Under the pieces are notes generated by a model, which was not told the origin of the DNA, did not search any database, and saw only the letters and a list, made by a program, of their open reading frames with translations. A program made the position numbers and the translations under genes. Of a DNA stretch of 64,000 bases, positions 46,201 through 57,413 are shown piece after piece; the stretch's first letter is position 1; each line of letters opens with the position of its first letter. This DNA is from Acanthamoeba sp. SK_2022b (lineage: Eukaryota > Discosea > Longamoebia > Acanthamoebidae), in assembly GCA_027943245.1 (NCBI GenBank), contig JANDJZ010000111.1, positions 1 through 64,000 on the forward strand. Direction: 5' to 3'.

Positions 46201-46542
46201 ATAACCACACCACGCTCGGTTATCAGTTCTTCGAGAAGGCGCATGCCTACAAACCTCTTTATTGTGGCTACCTCAACAACCGCGGTGTCGGTATGGTGCC
46301 TGGCTTTCTCGCGCAGCTGCATGCCCCGATCTGACCTTCTTCGCCTTACAGCCCTACACAAGATGAAGAGGTCCGCGGATGCTCTGACGTCGCTCCGCAA
46401 GGCGGTTGAGACCAAGCGACCGGGCGAAGGAGACAGAAGCTGCCTCATGCTGCGCGCTAACCTCGACCTTCTGGCCCGCTACATGGCCAACACTACCACG
46501 CCCGTTCCTTCGCTCTCCCTTTTCAGCCGCGTTGTGCCCTAA
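43257..46542 (+). CDS. TMTC-type transmembrane O-mannosyltransferase with TPR repeats
   Basis: TMTC proteins are ER multi-pass GT-C enzymes that O-mannosylate cadherin-like domains. The N-terminus here is a cytosolic Lys/Pro/Ala-rich stretch of about 170 residues. Then come many transmembrane helices and family motifs: FNDVAAIVKNADLHPETPIG, YRPLTVLTFRLNYYLH, GYHIVNVALHVVVC, AFFAVHPIHTDAVVSVVGR and SSLSKEMGVTVLAV. The DUF1736-type region follows, then RSLYLLFVPTTLSFDYS and ERALYVPS-like SALYVPSIGF, and a C-terminal half of TPR-like repeats (ALELDPLDITSLARLGKQAF, GYLNNRGVALHKMKRSADAL). In animals the first motif usually has an Asp-Asp pair; here it is Asn-Asp, worth checking for activity. The next gene starts only about 65 bp downstream. 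Confidence 0.85.
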
Positions 46543-46607
46543 ACCCGCAACTCCGGCCAACAAATTCTTTGGCCGTCGTGAACAAGAGAAGAAGACGGAG
46601 GGTCCTT

Positions 46608-47712
46608 ATGAGCGCTGCGGTGTTGGTTCTCCTGCTCTTGGTTGCAAACGCGCCGCACTGGGGTGCGGACGCGATACAGCTCGACATTCACTTGAAGCTT
46701 GATGCCGCTACAAATGAGTTGGTGTTGAAGTTGGGACGCGAGATCACACGGCTGGCACCCCACAATCAAGTCGATTTTGACACCCACGCGGAGCCCCATG
46801 TGACTCTCTACTTGGCCGACTTCCCCACGGCCCACCTCTTCGATTTAATCGAGACAGTTGAGCAAGCCGCACCGCTCTTCCATCGCTGCCCCGTGACGCT
46901 TAACAACACTGTAGTGTCGGGTGTGTACCCACTGGTGTCCCTGTTCCCTTCATTTATGCTTTTGATTGTTTGAGCTATTTGTTTATTTATTTTTTGGTTT
47001 TTTATTCTTCGCGGCAGGTTCGTACATGTTGTGGAATGCCGACATGACGCCGTGCCTGCAGAACCTCTCAGACACTGCGGTCTTGGTACACCTCCCGCTC
47101 GCCGCTGGTGTTCATGTGCGCCAGTCACTCATGGGTGACTGCTCTGCGCTCCGCACAGACCGCCTATAAGCTACGGAACGTATCGGCCCCGGTGCCTGAG
47201 TGGGTGCTGAAGGTACCGTGGCGAGCCTATCTCGGCGTTGATCAATGACGTGTGTCGATTGACCAAGAACGCGTGCATCACCTCCAGCTTCCCGACCCTC
47301 CCCGCTCGGAGATGATTCGCCTCTTCCAGCAATACGGCTCGCCCGGCGTCTTTGCCTTCTTTCAACCGCAGTGCCTCTCCTACCTCGCTCATCGCTAGCT
47401 CCTCCTCCGCAAGCGGCTCATTGTTGTCGTGGTGTGTCCTGCCTGCGTGGCACAGCGTGACTCTGGCATACGATACGGTGGACGATCTGCACAGCGTCTT
47501 GGCCGCGATGCCAATCCCACAGGGCGTCAAGTTCGAAGCCAAGGTCACACAGGGCTTGCCACTAATACCACTTAATGTTGGTCCTCCAGCACCACCACCA
47601 CTGACTCGTTCTTCTTTCTCTTCTGTTCAAATAGGAGGGCGCGATGGGTCCGGTGGGCGTGGGTGGGACTGTGTTGCGGGGTCGTCAGCTGCTGGCCTTC
47701 CCCCTCCAGTGA
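46608..47712 (+). CDS. Secreted or ER-lumenal 2H phosphoesterase (2'-5' RNA ligase superfamily)
   Basis: I chose the ATG at 46608-46610 because a hydrophobic signal peptide begins directly after it (SAAVLVLLLLVANAP). Two His-x-Thr motifs, the catalytic pair of the 2H superfamily, are visible: PHVTLYLADF and, across an intron, FFQPHVTLAYDTVD. The C-terminus has the family-like ending MGPVGVGGTVLRG. Introns were placed at 47215-47286, between CCGCA and CGTG (about 47374-47451) and after GAAGCCAAG (about 47543-47632), all in frame. 2H enzymes act on 2',3'-cyclic or 2'-5' phosphodiester bonds, but some act on other substrates. Export to the secretory pathway is unusual for an RNA-type 2H enzyme. 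The predicted length is about 220. Confidence 0.72.
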
Positions 47713-48161
47713 CCAAAATACATAATCGGTCTATAGCCTCGGGAGTCGAGAAGGCCTTATAGCGGGCACGCCGCCCTGAACAACCGTGACGGTTGCTAAC
47801 ACCCGGTATCTGTCTCCGTTTCCATCGCATGAGTTTTTTGAGTAGCCTTTTTTGGTAAGGCATCCCTCAACCGGCGAAACACGTTGAGCGAGAGAGAGAG
47901 AGTGAGAGAAAGCCGTTTTTTCCTCCCTGCCCTACGCTACCATCTCCGTTCAGGCAGGGGAGGAGAGTCTCGCATACCGGCCCTCTCATCTACGAACAAG
48001 AAGTGGATGAACCAGCCCCCAATCGCTACACACTTTTACATCAATCGAATTTGTAGTCCATGTACCCCCCCCCCTGTTCCCTTCTTATAACCAGCAGCTG
48101 TCTCACCTAAGTCCCCCCCCCCTTCGGTATTTCGTCCTTGTCCTTGTGCAACAAGAGCACC
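47713..48161. other. Intergenic region, no gene seen
   Basis: About 450 bp between the 2H gene and the RasGAP gene, both on the plus strand. It holds a short GA run near 47890 and C-rich runs near 48065 and 48112. No RNA gene or coding frame is evident. Confidence 0.5.
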
Positions 48162-51100
48162 ATGTTCGTAAGTCATGCGCGACACCAAAAGGGCAAACGG
48201 GAGGGGCCGCTTGTGACCCGGCCCAAGGCAGAAGGCACCGTCACATTTCAGACCTTGCCAGCCTCACCGCAATTCTCGGGCACGGCGCCGTCCCCTCCAA
48301 CCTTACAGAAGCCCAGAAGGTCCGACCCTCCTCCAAGCGCCAGCATCGCTATTGAGCACTCGTGCGGTGCTAAACACCAGTGTCTGCACACCAGTGGTTC
48401 CATCGTCGAATCGCCCGGCACTTCGCCCACCAGCTCGTGCTCGACCTCCCCCAACATCTCTCCGCGCAGCAACGGCAACGGAAGCGGAAACGAAAGCGGA
48501 GGCAGTGGGACAGGTAGCGGGATTGTGCACGCCAACAGCATATCTACGACGAACCGCGACAATAAGATCCTGCGCAACAGTGTCAATCTGAGCAACATCA
48601 ACTTCATCACCACCAACCACAGCCCCACCAACACCACAATCATGACATCTGACGTCTCTAGCAACAGCCTCGCCAACTTCATCGCGCCGCGCACGGACGA
48701 GGACGAGGCGTTCCGCTACCAGACGGTTGAGTTCATTAGGAAGATCTTGGCCGAGAAGCCGTGGCTGCAGTCGTTCATGCTCGATCACTACGCCGGGCAG
48801 AACGAGCAGGCGCGCAAGTCCTTCTGTCGGTCCATCTTGACCGTGTACCCCAAGCCCAAGGACGCCCTACCCCTCATCCGCCAGGCCATCACCGCCGAAG
48901 TATCTGTCACCGGTACGGTCTCCTCTCCCATGTTTTGGTCTATGGTTCCTACAAAGGCTCACGCATCACACGAATCACAGAGGACGCCAGTTTGCTGATG
49001 CGGGAGGGTAGCATCATGGTTGACCTGCTGCGAATCTACTTCCTCGCGGTGGGCAGAGCGCAGGTGGCTGCGCTCGGTCCGCTGATCAAGGAACTTGTCC
49101 GTAATCATGTGTCAATGGAAGTGGACCCCGCCCTGCTGGGCCATGACAAGGAGAAGATGCTGGAGCAGAACCGGCTCAACCTCACCTCCATGACGCAGAA
49201 GTTTCTCGATAAGGTCAACACCGCCATGATGTCCTGCTCGAGGTAACCACCTTCCACTCCATGGTGTGTTGGTGTGCTTGTTCGAAGTCTCACATGCGTT
49301 AACATAGGCCACAGAAGGAGATGCTACGCCACCTCTACAAGCAAGTGAAGCAGTCAATCCCAGGAAGTCAGGTAAGCGTTTCATGGTCTTTGTCCATGGA
49401 CGCGTCTGTCAGATCTGATGTTGATCCCGTTGCACAACAGTTCAAAGCCCTGGGCAGTCTGGTCTATCTGCGCATATTCTGTCCGGCGATCGTGTCGCCC
49501 CACTCCTTCGACCTCATCAAGCAGCCGGCCTCGAAGGAAGTGCGGCGGAACCTCTTGCTGATCGCCAAGCTGATACAGGGCCTCGCCAACGAGGTACGCT
49601 GCCCCCTCCAGTTATCTCGTCGAATATCTCGGTGATTGAGCCGAACGGGCAACTTGCAGGCCGAGTTTGAGAAGGAGCCGTACATGACTCCATTCAACAC
49701 GTTTGTGGCGGAGACCATCGAAACGATGCACACCCGTTATCTGGCCTGGATCGTACGACCATACACACATGCCCCCACACAAGCGGCACACAGACGCGCG
49801 CACTCACTTTCGTAAAACAGGATACTACCCCGACAGCGAAAGAGGGGAAACAGAAGGAAAAGAAGGAGACGTCGTGGGACTATAAACAGGACGTGAGGAA
49901 CTCGCCAGGTAATGGCACTGTCCCTACCTACCCCCTCCCCAACATCACCGCGGAAAGCGTTGTGTGCAGCTGATGCACGGATCACGGGGAATGTGGAATT
50001 GATGCTTCCTGGTTTCAGAAACGCTGAGCCTGCTGGCCTCGATGGGCGAGTTGCTTCCATTGGCGCAGGAGAAGTTCGCCTCTTCGCCAGAGTTCTTCCG
50101 CACTATTCAGACCATGCAGCTGCTGTACGCGCAGTGCAAACACATCTTCCCTTCGTTCGACGGGCAGGTGATGGACAGCTATGCCGATGGACGCTCCAAG
50201 TGCCTCTCCCCTCCTCCCCTCTCCATTCCTGCCACCAACACAAGGGAACAACTGTAGACTCACCTTTCCTGTTACGCCTTACGCCTCCGAACAGGAGCGT
50301 GGATTCGTTGGATACGAGCACAGAGTTGGTTACCAAGACTAAACGGGTTAGTGAGCTCCCCCCGATCGTCATTCTGCCTTCGACTTATCGCCTCTGACCC
50401 CCGCCCCCCCTTCTGCCTCCATCTCTTCTCTAGACCGGCAGTTGCGAAAACGCAGTGTCCCTGTGTCCACAGCGACCGTCCAAACGGCGATCGATGCTGA
50501 TCCTCACTAGTGGCGCCTCCGAACAGAGTACTCTCTTTCGCGCCAGCCCACTGCAAACTATCCGGGCTGATCAGTGGCGTATGCGTGCCTCGACGTGACC
50601 TGAACAGAGCCCTTGGTCTCATGGGAGGTGGACGACGTGTGCTCGTGGCTTTTAGGGCAGAAGCTGGAGCCCACACGCAAACTGGTACCCATTTTTGAGT
50701 CTCGAACTTCTCTTCTCTGTCTCTCTCTCTGTGTGCGTCTAACGTGATGGGCGACACAGGCGTACATCACGAACTTCCGCAGGAACAAGGTCGACGGCAA
50801 GTTGTTGCTGCAGCACTCTGAGGAGACGCTGCATCAACTGGGGATAAACGATGCTAACGATCGACACGTCATCTCGCACAGTCTTCGACAGCAGCTTTGT
50901 TTGACCTGCCTCACCAAGAGTACTGTCCCCCTCCCTACGGCCAACTCCGACCGAGTCTCAAGGCTGAGCGCTTGCGTGCAGACATGGACGATTGGACGAC
51001 AAAGCACGTCGGCCAGTGGTTGGAGCTCATAGGACTGAGCGCCTACCGGGGGCTCTTTGCCGCTCGTAATGTATAGAAGCACTAGCCCAGCCACTGGCAC

Positions 51101-51682
51101 ATGCCCTGGCGATTACTCACAACACGCACACACACAAAACAAACACAGATACAAGGAGCTGACCTGGCGCAACTCACAGAGGAGTCGCTAGAAGAGATGG
51201 GCCTGAAGCCAGCACATAGGGCCACGCTTCTCCTACACATCGTCGAACGGCGCTTGCCCGTAGACGATAGGCTCCAAAGTACGCCTCACTCCCTCTCCCT
51301 CATTCCACTTGCTGTGGGTTACCAGGTGGCCGTCTGACCTATGCTTGCTGCACATCAGCCAACATGCGCTTATGGGAGCTGGCAAGCGTGTGCGACTGGC
51401 TGCAGTTGTCGGGTCTGGAGAGATATCAACCTGCCTTTGTGGCATACAAGATTTTTGGCTCTGCCCTCATGCGCGTCACGGGTACCTCAGCACCTTTCTC
51501 TCTTCACATTTCTATTCCTGAACCTCCGGTGCTGTGGCAATCAACGCACAGATGACGAGCTCAAGGCAATAGGCGTGGAGAACAAGGCACACAGGAAGAC
51601 CATACGCAGCAAGGTCAAGAAATCCAAGAAGGAGAGCAGGAAGACCGGGTCGTTTTTGAAACTAGGCTCGGGGAAGAAATGA
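48162..51682 (+). CDS. RasGAP with three C-terminal SAM domains
   Basis: The protein starts at the ATG 48162-48164 with about 190 residues of Ser/Asn/Thr-rich disorder. The RasGAP domain follows: a helical lead-in (PWLQSFMLDHYAGQNEQA), a candidate arginine finger in LLMREGSIMVDLLRIYFLA, then MLRHLYKQV and the FLR-type motif LGSLVYLRIFCPAIVSPHSF, with LLLIAKLIQGLANE. Past a linker come three SAM domains: WEVDDVCSWLL...LHQLGI (near 50620-50900), HVGQWLELIGLSAYRGLF...LEEMGL (near 50990-51250) and VCDWLQLSGLERYQPAF...LKAIGV (near 51390-51600). The C-terminus is Lys/Ser-rich. RasGAPs speed GTP hydrolysis by Ras; SAM repeats commonly polymerise or recruit partners. Three in tandem on a RasGAP is uncommon. 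The arginine-finger assignment is by position only. Confidence 0.85.
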
Positions 51683-52364
51683 ACGTTGTTGCTACTTGTT
51701 CCACTGCCTTACACCTCGCAGGACGCCCCGGTAATGGCCGAGGCAAGGTTCGAACCGTCGCTCGTTCGTGACGCTGAGATGGCGGCAGACTGGCAGAATT
51801 TCTGGCGAATTGCCGATTTGGGACAACGTAGTTGAGCAGGTGGTGTGTGGGGCGTAGCTCGTACCCGCGATCGTTCCCACGAGGCGAGGGCTATCTTACA
51901 ATGGGGAATGGGGGCACGGTGCTCCTAACTCCCAAACTCCTGGCTATGGTCCGAGCAGGAAGGGCGGCGGAAAGCTGCGGGCATGTCGGTATCAAATGAT
52001 GTATCTCGCCCACAATCCACTATTGTACCCTTTTACTGACCATCGTACATGCGACGCAACCGACACCACCTCCACGCCACCATTCCAAGTCCAACTACCA
52101 AGTCGCTACAAGCCACAAACCAAGGGCCACACACCACTCACACCAAACCCAGGGGAGAGAGTAGCACGACTCACCAAACAAAGCAGTCACCACCTGCCGA
52201 AAACCAGAGGTTTGTTCGGTCGCAAAGCTTTCTCGGACCCTGCCATCGCCATTGGGCTCAGTGGTGCGATCATTGCTCACGCGCTTTGTGTGATTGCTAT
52301 GTGGTGGCAGCTCAGCCATATCCAAACAAGAGCAAGAAGAGCAAGGAGCATCGCATCAGTCAGC
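51683..52364. other. Intergenic region, possible 5' extension of the next gene
   Basis: About 680 bp between the RasGAP stop and the first Met I accept for the acidic protein. The frame of that protein stays open upstream to 51996 and includes a hydrophobic run near 52230-52310, so extra coding sequence or a signal-anchor exon cannot be excluded. A GGTTCGAACC core near 51750 resembles a tRNA T-loop but its arms do not pair. Confidence 0.4.
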
Positions 52365-53137
52365 ATGACCACCCTTATCGCCTCCAACAACCGCAGCAGC
52401 CTGGACTCGAGCGCCGCCGGCCAGATGACCTACCTGTCTCAGACCTCGCACCGCAAGCGCGCATTTGAGGAAAAGAGAAAGTTGGTCCTCTCTATCTCCC
52501 TCCTGCCCACCTTGGGTACCACCTCCACATTCAGCTGTTGCTAAGAGAAGCGCTGGCGGCTCATCGTGCGATCGCGCAGGGCGAGTAGCGAGGGAGATGA
52601 GCGCCCCTAGGTTCGTGCGGGAGCAGGAGGAGGCGTTGCGGGATCTGCAGACCGAAGCCGAGATCGCAGAGGAGGAGGCCCGCAAGCTCGAGGAGCAGAT
52701 CCAACGCATGGAGGAAGATCTCGACGATGACAGTGACGACGAAGATGAGGAGGACGAAGAAGACGAGGAATGTGAAGAGGAGGGAAGCGGTGAGGATAGC
52801 GACTACTGTGAAAGTGAAAATGAACTTACTGACAGCGAGGAGGATGTCGAAGAGGAAGAGGTGGCACAAGAGAAGAAGGACGAAAGGGAGAACAGGAGCT
52901 CCGAGGAGACGCGTGTCTCCGTGATGAGGAGGACTCGGGCTAACAGCTTCATCAAAGACGTGCTGGTACGTGGCGTCGTCGCGCCTCACCCCCGTATAGA
53001 TGAAGCGAGAGTTGAAGAAGCATGACCTAACCGGCCAATCTTTCCACTTTGCAGAGGAGCAGGGGGCCCCAGCGAGCGAGGACCGAGTCGACCCAGTGCT
53101 GAGCAGAAGCAACCTGCAGAGTCTACCGGACCGGTAG
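52365..53137 (+). CDS. Unknown acidic coiled-coil protein
   Basis: Exons 52365-52480, 52548-52965 and 53000-53137 join in frame to 223 residues. No family is recognised. A Ser/Asn-rich start is followed by a predicted coiled coil (FVREQEEALRDLQTEAEIA, then EEEARKLEEQIQRMEEDL), then an extended Asp/Glu tract with several SD and SE sites that suit casein kinase 2, and a short basic/polar tail. The first acceptor (AAGAG/AAGCG) was chosen because only it keeps the long frame. If that intron is wrong, the ATG near 52597 (MSAPRFVREQ) is an alternative start. Acidic tails of this type occur in histone chaperones and nucleolar proteins, but nothing specific points to that role. Confidence 0.6.
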
Positions 53138-53448
53138 TGCTGGCGCCCAAGTCGATAGCGACAGGAAGTGCAGACTGCACGACATGTACATAGAACAAAA
53201 CAACATGCACAAACATGCCCACATCCATATATGTCCTCTCCCCACTCTTCCGTTTTTTTAATGAACGGGGTGCTGGGTACAAGGGCGTGACGGTCAGCGA
53301 AGCAAGTGACCTGCGAGGCACGGCACCAGCTGTGAGAAAATGTGTTGCTCACGGGAAAGGAGGTGAAGGAGATAAAGACAGGGAGGAGGGATAAACCACC
53401 TAGGACATGATGGAGCAGAGAGCATCACTGCCCCATCCGCGCGCTTCC
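53138..53448. other. Convergent intergenic region
   Basis: About 310 bp between the stops of the acidic protein and the aldolase. No coding or RNA feature is seen; it should contain both 3' ends. Confidence 0.55.
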
Positions 53449-55010
53449 CTACAGCTGCATGCCGAGCTGGTGGAGGTCCCTCCCGGTGCGTTCGAGGACC
53501 GAGACCAGGACCTGCTCCCTCTCGTCTGAGAGCGAACGCAGTGGCCTACGCGGCACTCCGCCGCGGTACACCTTTGACAGGTCCAGCGCACGCTTCATGC
53601 CCGGCGTTCCAAACTCTGCTCTCATTACACACCCGACGCGCCGACAAGCATGGCCGTCAGCAGCGGGGGGGGGGGCAGATAGGGCCAGGGGCAAGTTACC
53701 GGCGGTGATCTTCTGGTTGAGCTCGACGACGGCCTGCTGCACCTTCTGGCACCTGTGGAGGAAGTGGGGCTGGCTCTCGGCGGCGTGGTAGTCCTGGTAG
53801 AGCCGACTCAGCACGTGGGGGATAATGTTGGCCAGCGCCATCACGCCGCCATCGGCTCCGACGGTGAGCGCGGGGAAGAAGTAACTGCCCGACCCGGCCA
53901 GCACCGAAAACGGCTTGCCCTTGCTCTCCAGCGGGATCTGTGCTCAGCTCGAGCAAGCGCCCGATCGCTCAGCAATCTACCACGCTGGACGATGCGTCGA
54001 GGGGGAGAGACCTTGACTTTCTGGACGATCTCGGTGAGCTGGACGATGTTGCCGGAGGTGTCCTTGATGCCCACGATGTTGGGAATCTCCGCCAGCTCGC
54101 GGATGAGGGGCAGGGTGAAGGCCACGCCGCCAGCCATCGGCGGCACGTTGTACAGAATGATCGGCATGCCGCCCACTCGCTTCGCCACCTGCGGAACCCA
54201 GACAGGTCAGACAGCTTCTGGACCATTAATGGTGCGCCCGAGTCAAGGTGTACCTCGGTGTAGTGATGCTGGAGATTGTTTTGCATCGTGTTGGTGTAGT
54301 AGTACTGAGGATATGAGGAAGCGTATAATTAGCAACAGCACTAACGACTTCAACTAACCGCCTACTTGGAGGCGACACATAATAAAGAGGAAAGAGGGAG
54401 GGAGCACGCACAGGGGTCACGAGCATGGCTGCGTCATAGCCGAGATCCTTGGCGGCGTTGGTGAGCTCGATGGTCTCCCTGGTGCTCACGCAACCGGTAC
54501 CGGCAATCAAGCGCAGCTTGTGGCCGGTCTCCTGAGCAGAAGGGCGGTCCAACGTGAGCGCGAATGCGGAAGCAGCTTCGATCCGTTCGGCAGAGGTGAG
54601 AAACGGGAACTCTCCGTTCGAGCCCAGCACCACCAAACCCGAGAGCCCATTCTGGTGACCCCCTCACACTGTCAGGTTCAGCGACAGCAGAGCAGCGGAA
54701 TATGTGGGGGCAGTACCTCCTTGCGGGCGTAGCGCTGTACGTTGTGAGCGAGTGCGGCGTGGTCCACGTCCTCGGTACCCACCACGAACGGAGTGGTAAT
54801 GGGCGGGAACACACCCCGGAACAGCGGCTGCTGTGCTCCCGCGGCGCTGCTCAGCCCCCTCTACACATCGCCATTGATGAGAGATTTCCTCAATCTATCC
54901 GGGAGCGTGAGCTGGATTTGCTCATTTGGAGCAGAAGGGAAGCGTGGTACCACAGCAGCGAGAGTGCTTCTACGAAGAGAAGTGTTGGCGAGGCGGTGAG
55001 ACGGCTTCAT
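53449..55010 (-). CDS. HOGA1: Mitochondrial 4-hydroxy-2-oxoglutarate aldolase-like protein (DapA/NAL superfamily)
   Basis: The first exon (ATG at 55008-55010) encodes an Arg/Ser/Ala-rich leader typical of a mitochondrial presequence (MKPSHRLANTSLRRSTLAAV). It splices in phase to RGLSSAAGAQQP and then FRGVFPPITTPF. Family motifs follow in order: GLVVLGSNGEFPFLTSAER, LRLIAGTGCVSTRETIEL, DAAMLVTPYYYTNTM, ILYNVPPMAGG, IVGIKDTSGNIVQL (Schiff-base Lys) and GVMALANIIPHV, ending FGTPGMKRALDL and GRDLHQLGMQL. The GSNGEFPFLTS box is closer to HOGA1 than to bacterial dihydrodipicolinate synthase. The enzyme cleaves 4-hydroxy-2-oxoglutarate to glyoxylate and pyruvate in hydroxyproline breakdown. The short introns agree with the frames. 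Confidence 0.85.
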
Positions 55011-55078
55011 TCCCAAGGTCAGAGATTTCACACACAAAAAAAATTAGAATAATGATATTTGCTTTGCGTTCTGGTTCG

Positions 55079-57413
55079 TTAAGGTGTCTTCTTGTAGTTG
55101 CCGCCTGCCTGGACGCGCTCGTCGTCGAGAATCTCCTTGACCTTGGTGGCCTTCCACAGCGCATGGAACTTGGAGTAGTTGAGCTTGCTCTTGAGCCAAC
55201 CGAACACGAGTCGGTCGAGGTTGGGCACCTCCCGTTGGCCGCCCGCGGCTGTCCGTTGGGCCTTGAGCACGTCGTCCTTGATCTGGAACAGCAGCCCCTT
55301 GTACTTGGCGTCCACGTTCTTGATGGCATTGGCATAGGCCCTCCGCCCACTGGCCGACGACTCATCAAAGCACTCTTCGGGCAGCTGTACAACAGCAGCC
55401 CCTTGTACTTGGCGTCCACGTTCTTGATGGCATTGGCATAGGCCCTCCGCCCACTGGCCGACGACTCATCAAAGCACTCTTCGGGCAGCTGTACATGACG
55501 TTAGGCTGCAGCGTTGGAACAGGAAGTGGAGAGAGGAGGAAAGACAAGTACTTCGTTTACGAATTGCTGCACAAGGCGGGAGATCTCGTGAATGAGGTCC
55601 TTGGTCTTATCCTTGAGCTCCGCGAGGAAGGCGTGGATAGGCAGAGGCAGCACGTCGAGCACGTCGTCGATCGTTCCGTCGAAATATCTCTCGATGGCGA
55701 TGTTACGGTTCGAGAGCAGGTTTCCTGCGTTCATCAACGGTGAGTCTACAGACGTTTATGATGATCATGGGACCTTGCTTGCGCACCAGTGATAAGCAGG
55801 TGCTTATCAGAGTAGAACCGGTTCTTCATCTTCGCAACCGGCAGCCCATTCCAATATACAACGAATCCCTCGGGCGTCTGTTCAGCCGTAAAGTGGCACA
55901 CGTCAGTACAGGAGGCATTTCCCTGCCTCGAGAGAACGAGAGTTCGTACCTCTCCGTAGAGATCGGTCCGCTTGGCCTCCTTCTCGATCCACTCGTTGGC
56001 CTGCTTCAGGCTCTGGACGCCGATCGAGGCAAAGTCGTAGTATCGCGGCCTCGAAATCGAAGGACCCAGCTGCGTGGCGCGAAAGACGGGGAAGAGTTGA
56101 GCGGAAAGACGTGTTCACGACATGCGACACACGAGACATGAGCGACTCACCTGCAGAGCGATGACATCGAGTTGTTCCCTGGTCATCAGTTCACCAGAGT
56201 GTCTGTGACGCGCTCCGATGAGGTAAAGTTTGTCCTGTGGGCACCAGGAGCGATTTAGACGTCGAGCCAAGGCAAGTTCAACCACGCCACAACGGGGACG
56301 CTGGTCACCTGCTTGTACTTATTTACAACTTGGTTCTGCTCGCAGCAGAGCTCAAACAGGTAGGTCCAGCCCTGATCGAAGACCTTGAACAGCCTGACAC
56401 AGGTGAGACGTGAACGATCAAGCAAGAGCGAGAGGGAAGGGTACTCCTGGAGCGCATCGTAGTCACCCTGTGCACGGTCGCCGAGGAAGAGGCCCCAGAA
56501 GAGCGTCTCGAACTTGACCGCCGGGGTCACCATCCCAAGCGTGGAGATACGCCAGCCCTGAGACAAATGTAAAAGCAAAGTGTGAGTGTGAACAGAGAGA
56601 GAGAGAGAGAGAGAAGTGCTGCCGTACGTGATAGTGTTGTGGCTTTCGGATGAGGCCGCGCGCATGCTTGGTATCTTCTTCCTCGCCCTGCTGCTGCTGA
56701 CGCTGACCGTCGTTCGTGGCCTGCAGGACGCGCGGCAGGACCTTCTTGAACCTTCGCGCCCTCTTTTCGATGAGGCTGGCCTTTCCCAGCCCTTGGAGGC
56801 CTGTCTCGGTCTCGCCTTGCGTGACTCCCTCGCTTTCCTCGGCCTCCTCCTCGTCGGGAACGAGCAAAGATTCGCTTCTGGCTCGCTCCAGCTCCAGTGC
56901 AGTCTCATAGACGGCGTCAAGCGTCGCGGGCGAGCTCCACCAGAATTGGATGCACGTCCCGTCGGCCTTCTCGGCCATCCCGAACGAGGCGCAGTTGGCG
57001 TCGAACACCTTGGGGTTGGCAACTGGACACTCGGCCTCTTGTTGGTTGAAGAATTTCTCGAATGGACGGCCAACGATGATCCAGCCGTGGTCGATCCCTT
57101 CTTCAATGCTGGCTGTTCTTCGCTCAAAGATTATGCCTCGCGCCTCTTTAACCTCCTCGTTCCAGGTCTCGGTGAGGCACATCTCGTACTTGAATTGATA
57201 GAAAATAGAACCCTCCGTGAAGACATTGACACCATAGAGGGTGAAGAAATGTTCCATAAGGTCCGTGTCTGTCCATTGTTTCTTCTCCTGATCTCCCTCA
57301 TCCCTGCAAGGCTTGTTCGCGAGCCACAAACCGGCCGGAAATTGACGGTTGAGATACGCACGGAGAGGTGAAGATGATGAGCTTACGCTACTATCAACCA
57401 AACTGGCTTCCAT
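55079..57413 (-). CDS. ATP-dependent RNA ligase (Rnl1-like)
   Basis: The start is ATG 57411-57413. Nucleotidyltransferase motifs appear in order: ARGIIFE upstream, VGRPFEKFFNQQE, motif I as AEKADGTCI (KxDG, adenylated Lys), a low-complexity insert of about 100 residues (Glu- and Gln-rich) that is not typical, FKVFDQGWTYLFELC (motif III), TPEGFVVY (motif IV) and LPVAKMKNRFYS (motif V, KxKNRFY). A helical C-terminal domain ends GGNYKKTP. Such ligases seal RNA nicks or breaks through an AMP intermediate and are known in phages, some viruses, bacteria and scattered protists, so acquisition by transfer is possible. The order of motifs is complete, so the enzyme is probably active. The last intron ends in a tandem-duplicated 3' splice site (see repeat 55287-55494); only use of the downstream copy keeps the frame. 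Confidence 0.83.
55287..55494. repeat. 104-bp perfect tandem duplication over a 3' splice site
   Basis: Bases 55287-55390 and 55391-55494 are identical direct copies. On the transcribed (minus) strand each copy contains the acceptor TGTACAG and the first part of the ligase exon that begins CTGCCCGAAGAGTGC. Since 104 is not a multiple of three, using the upstream copy shifts the frame. Confidence 0.95.

Noticed and set aside
51740..51775. Possible tRNA (GGTTCGAACC core)
   Set aside because: The flanking bases do not form a T-arm or an acceptor stem on either strand.
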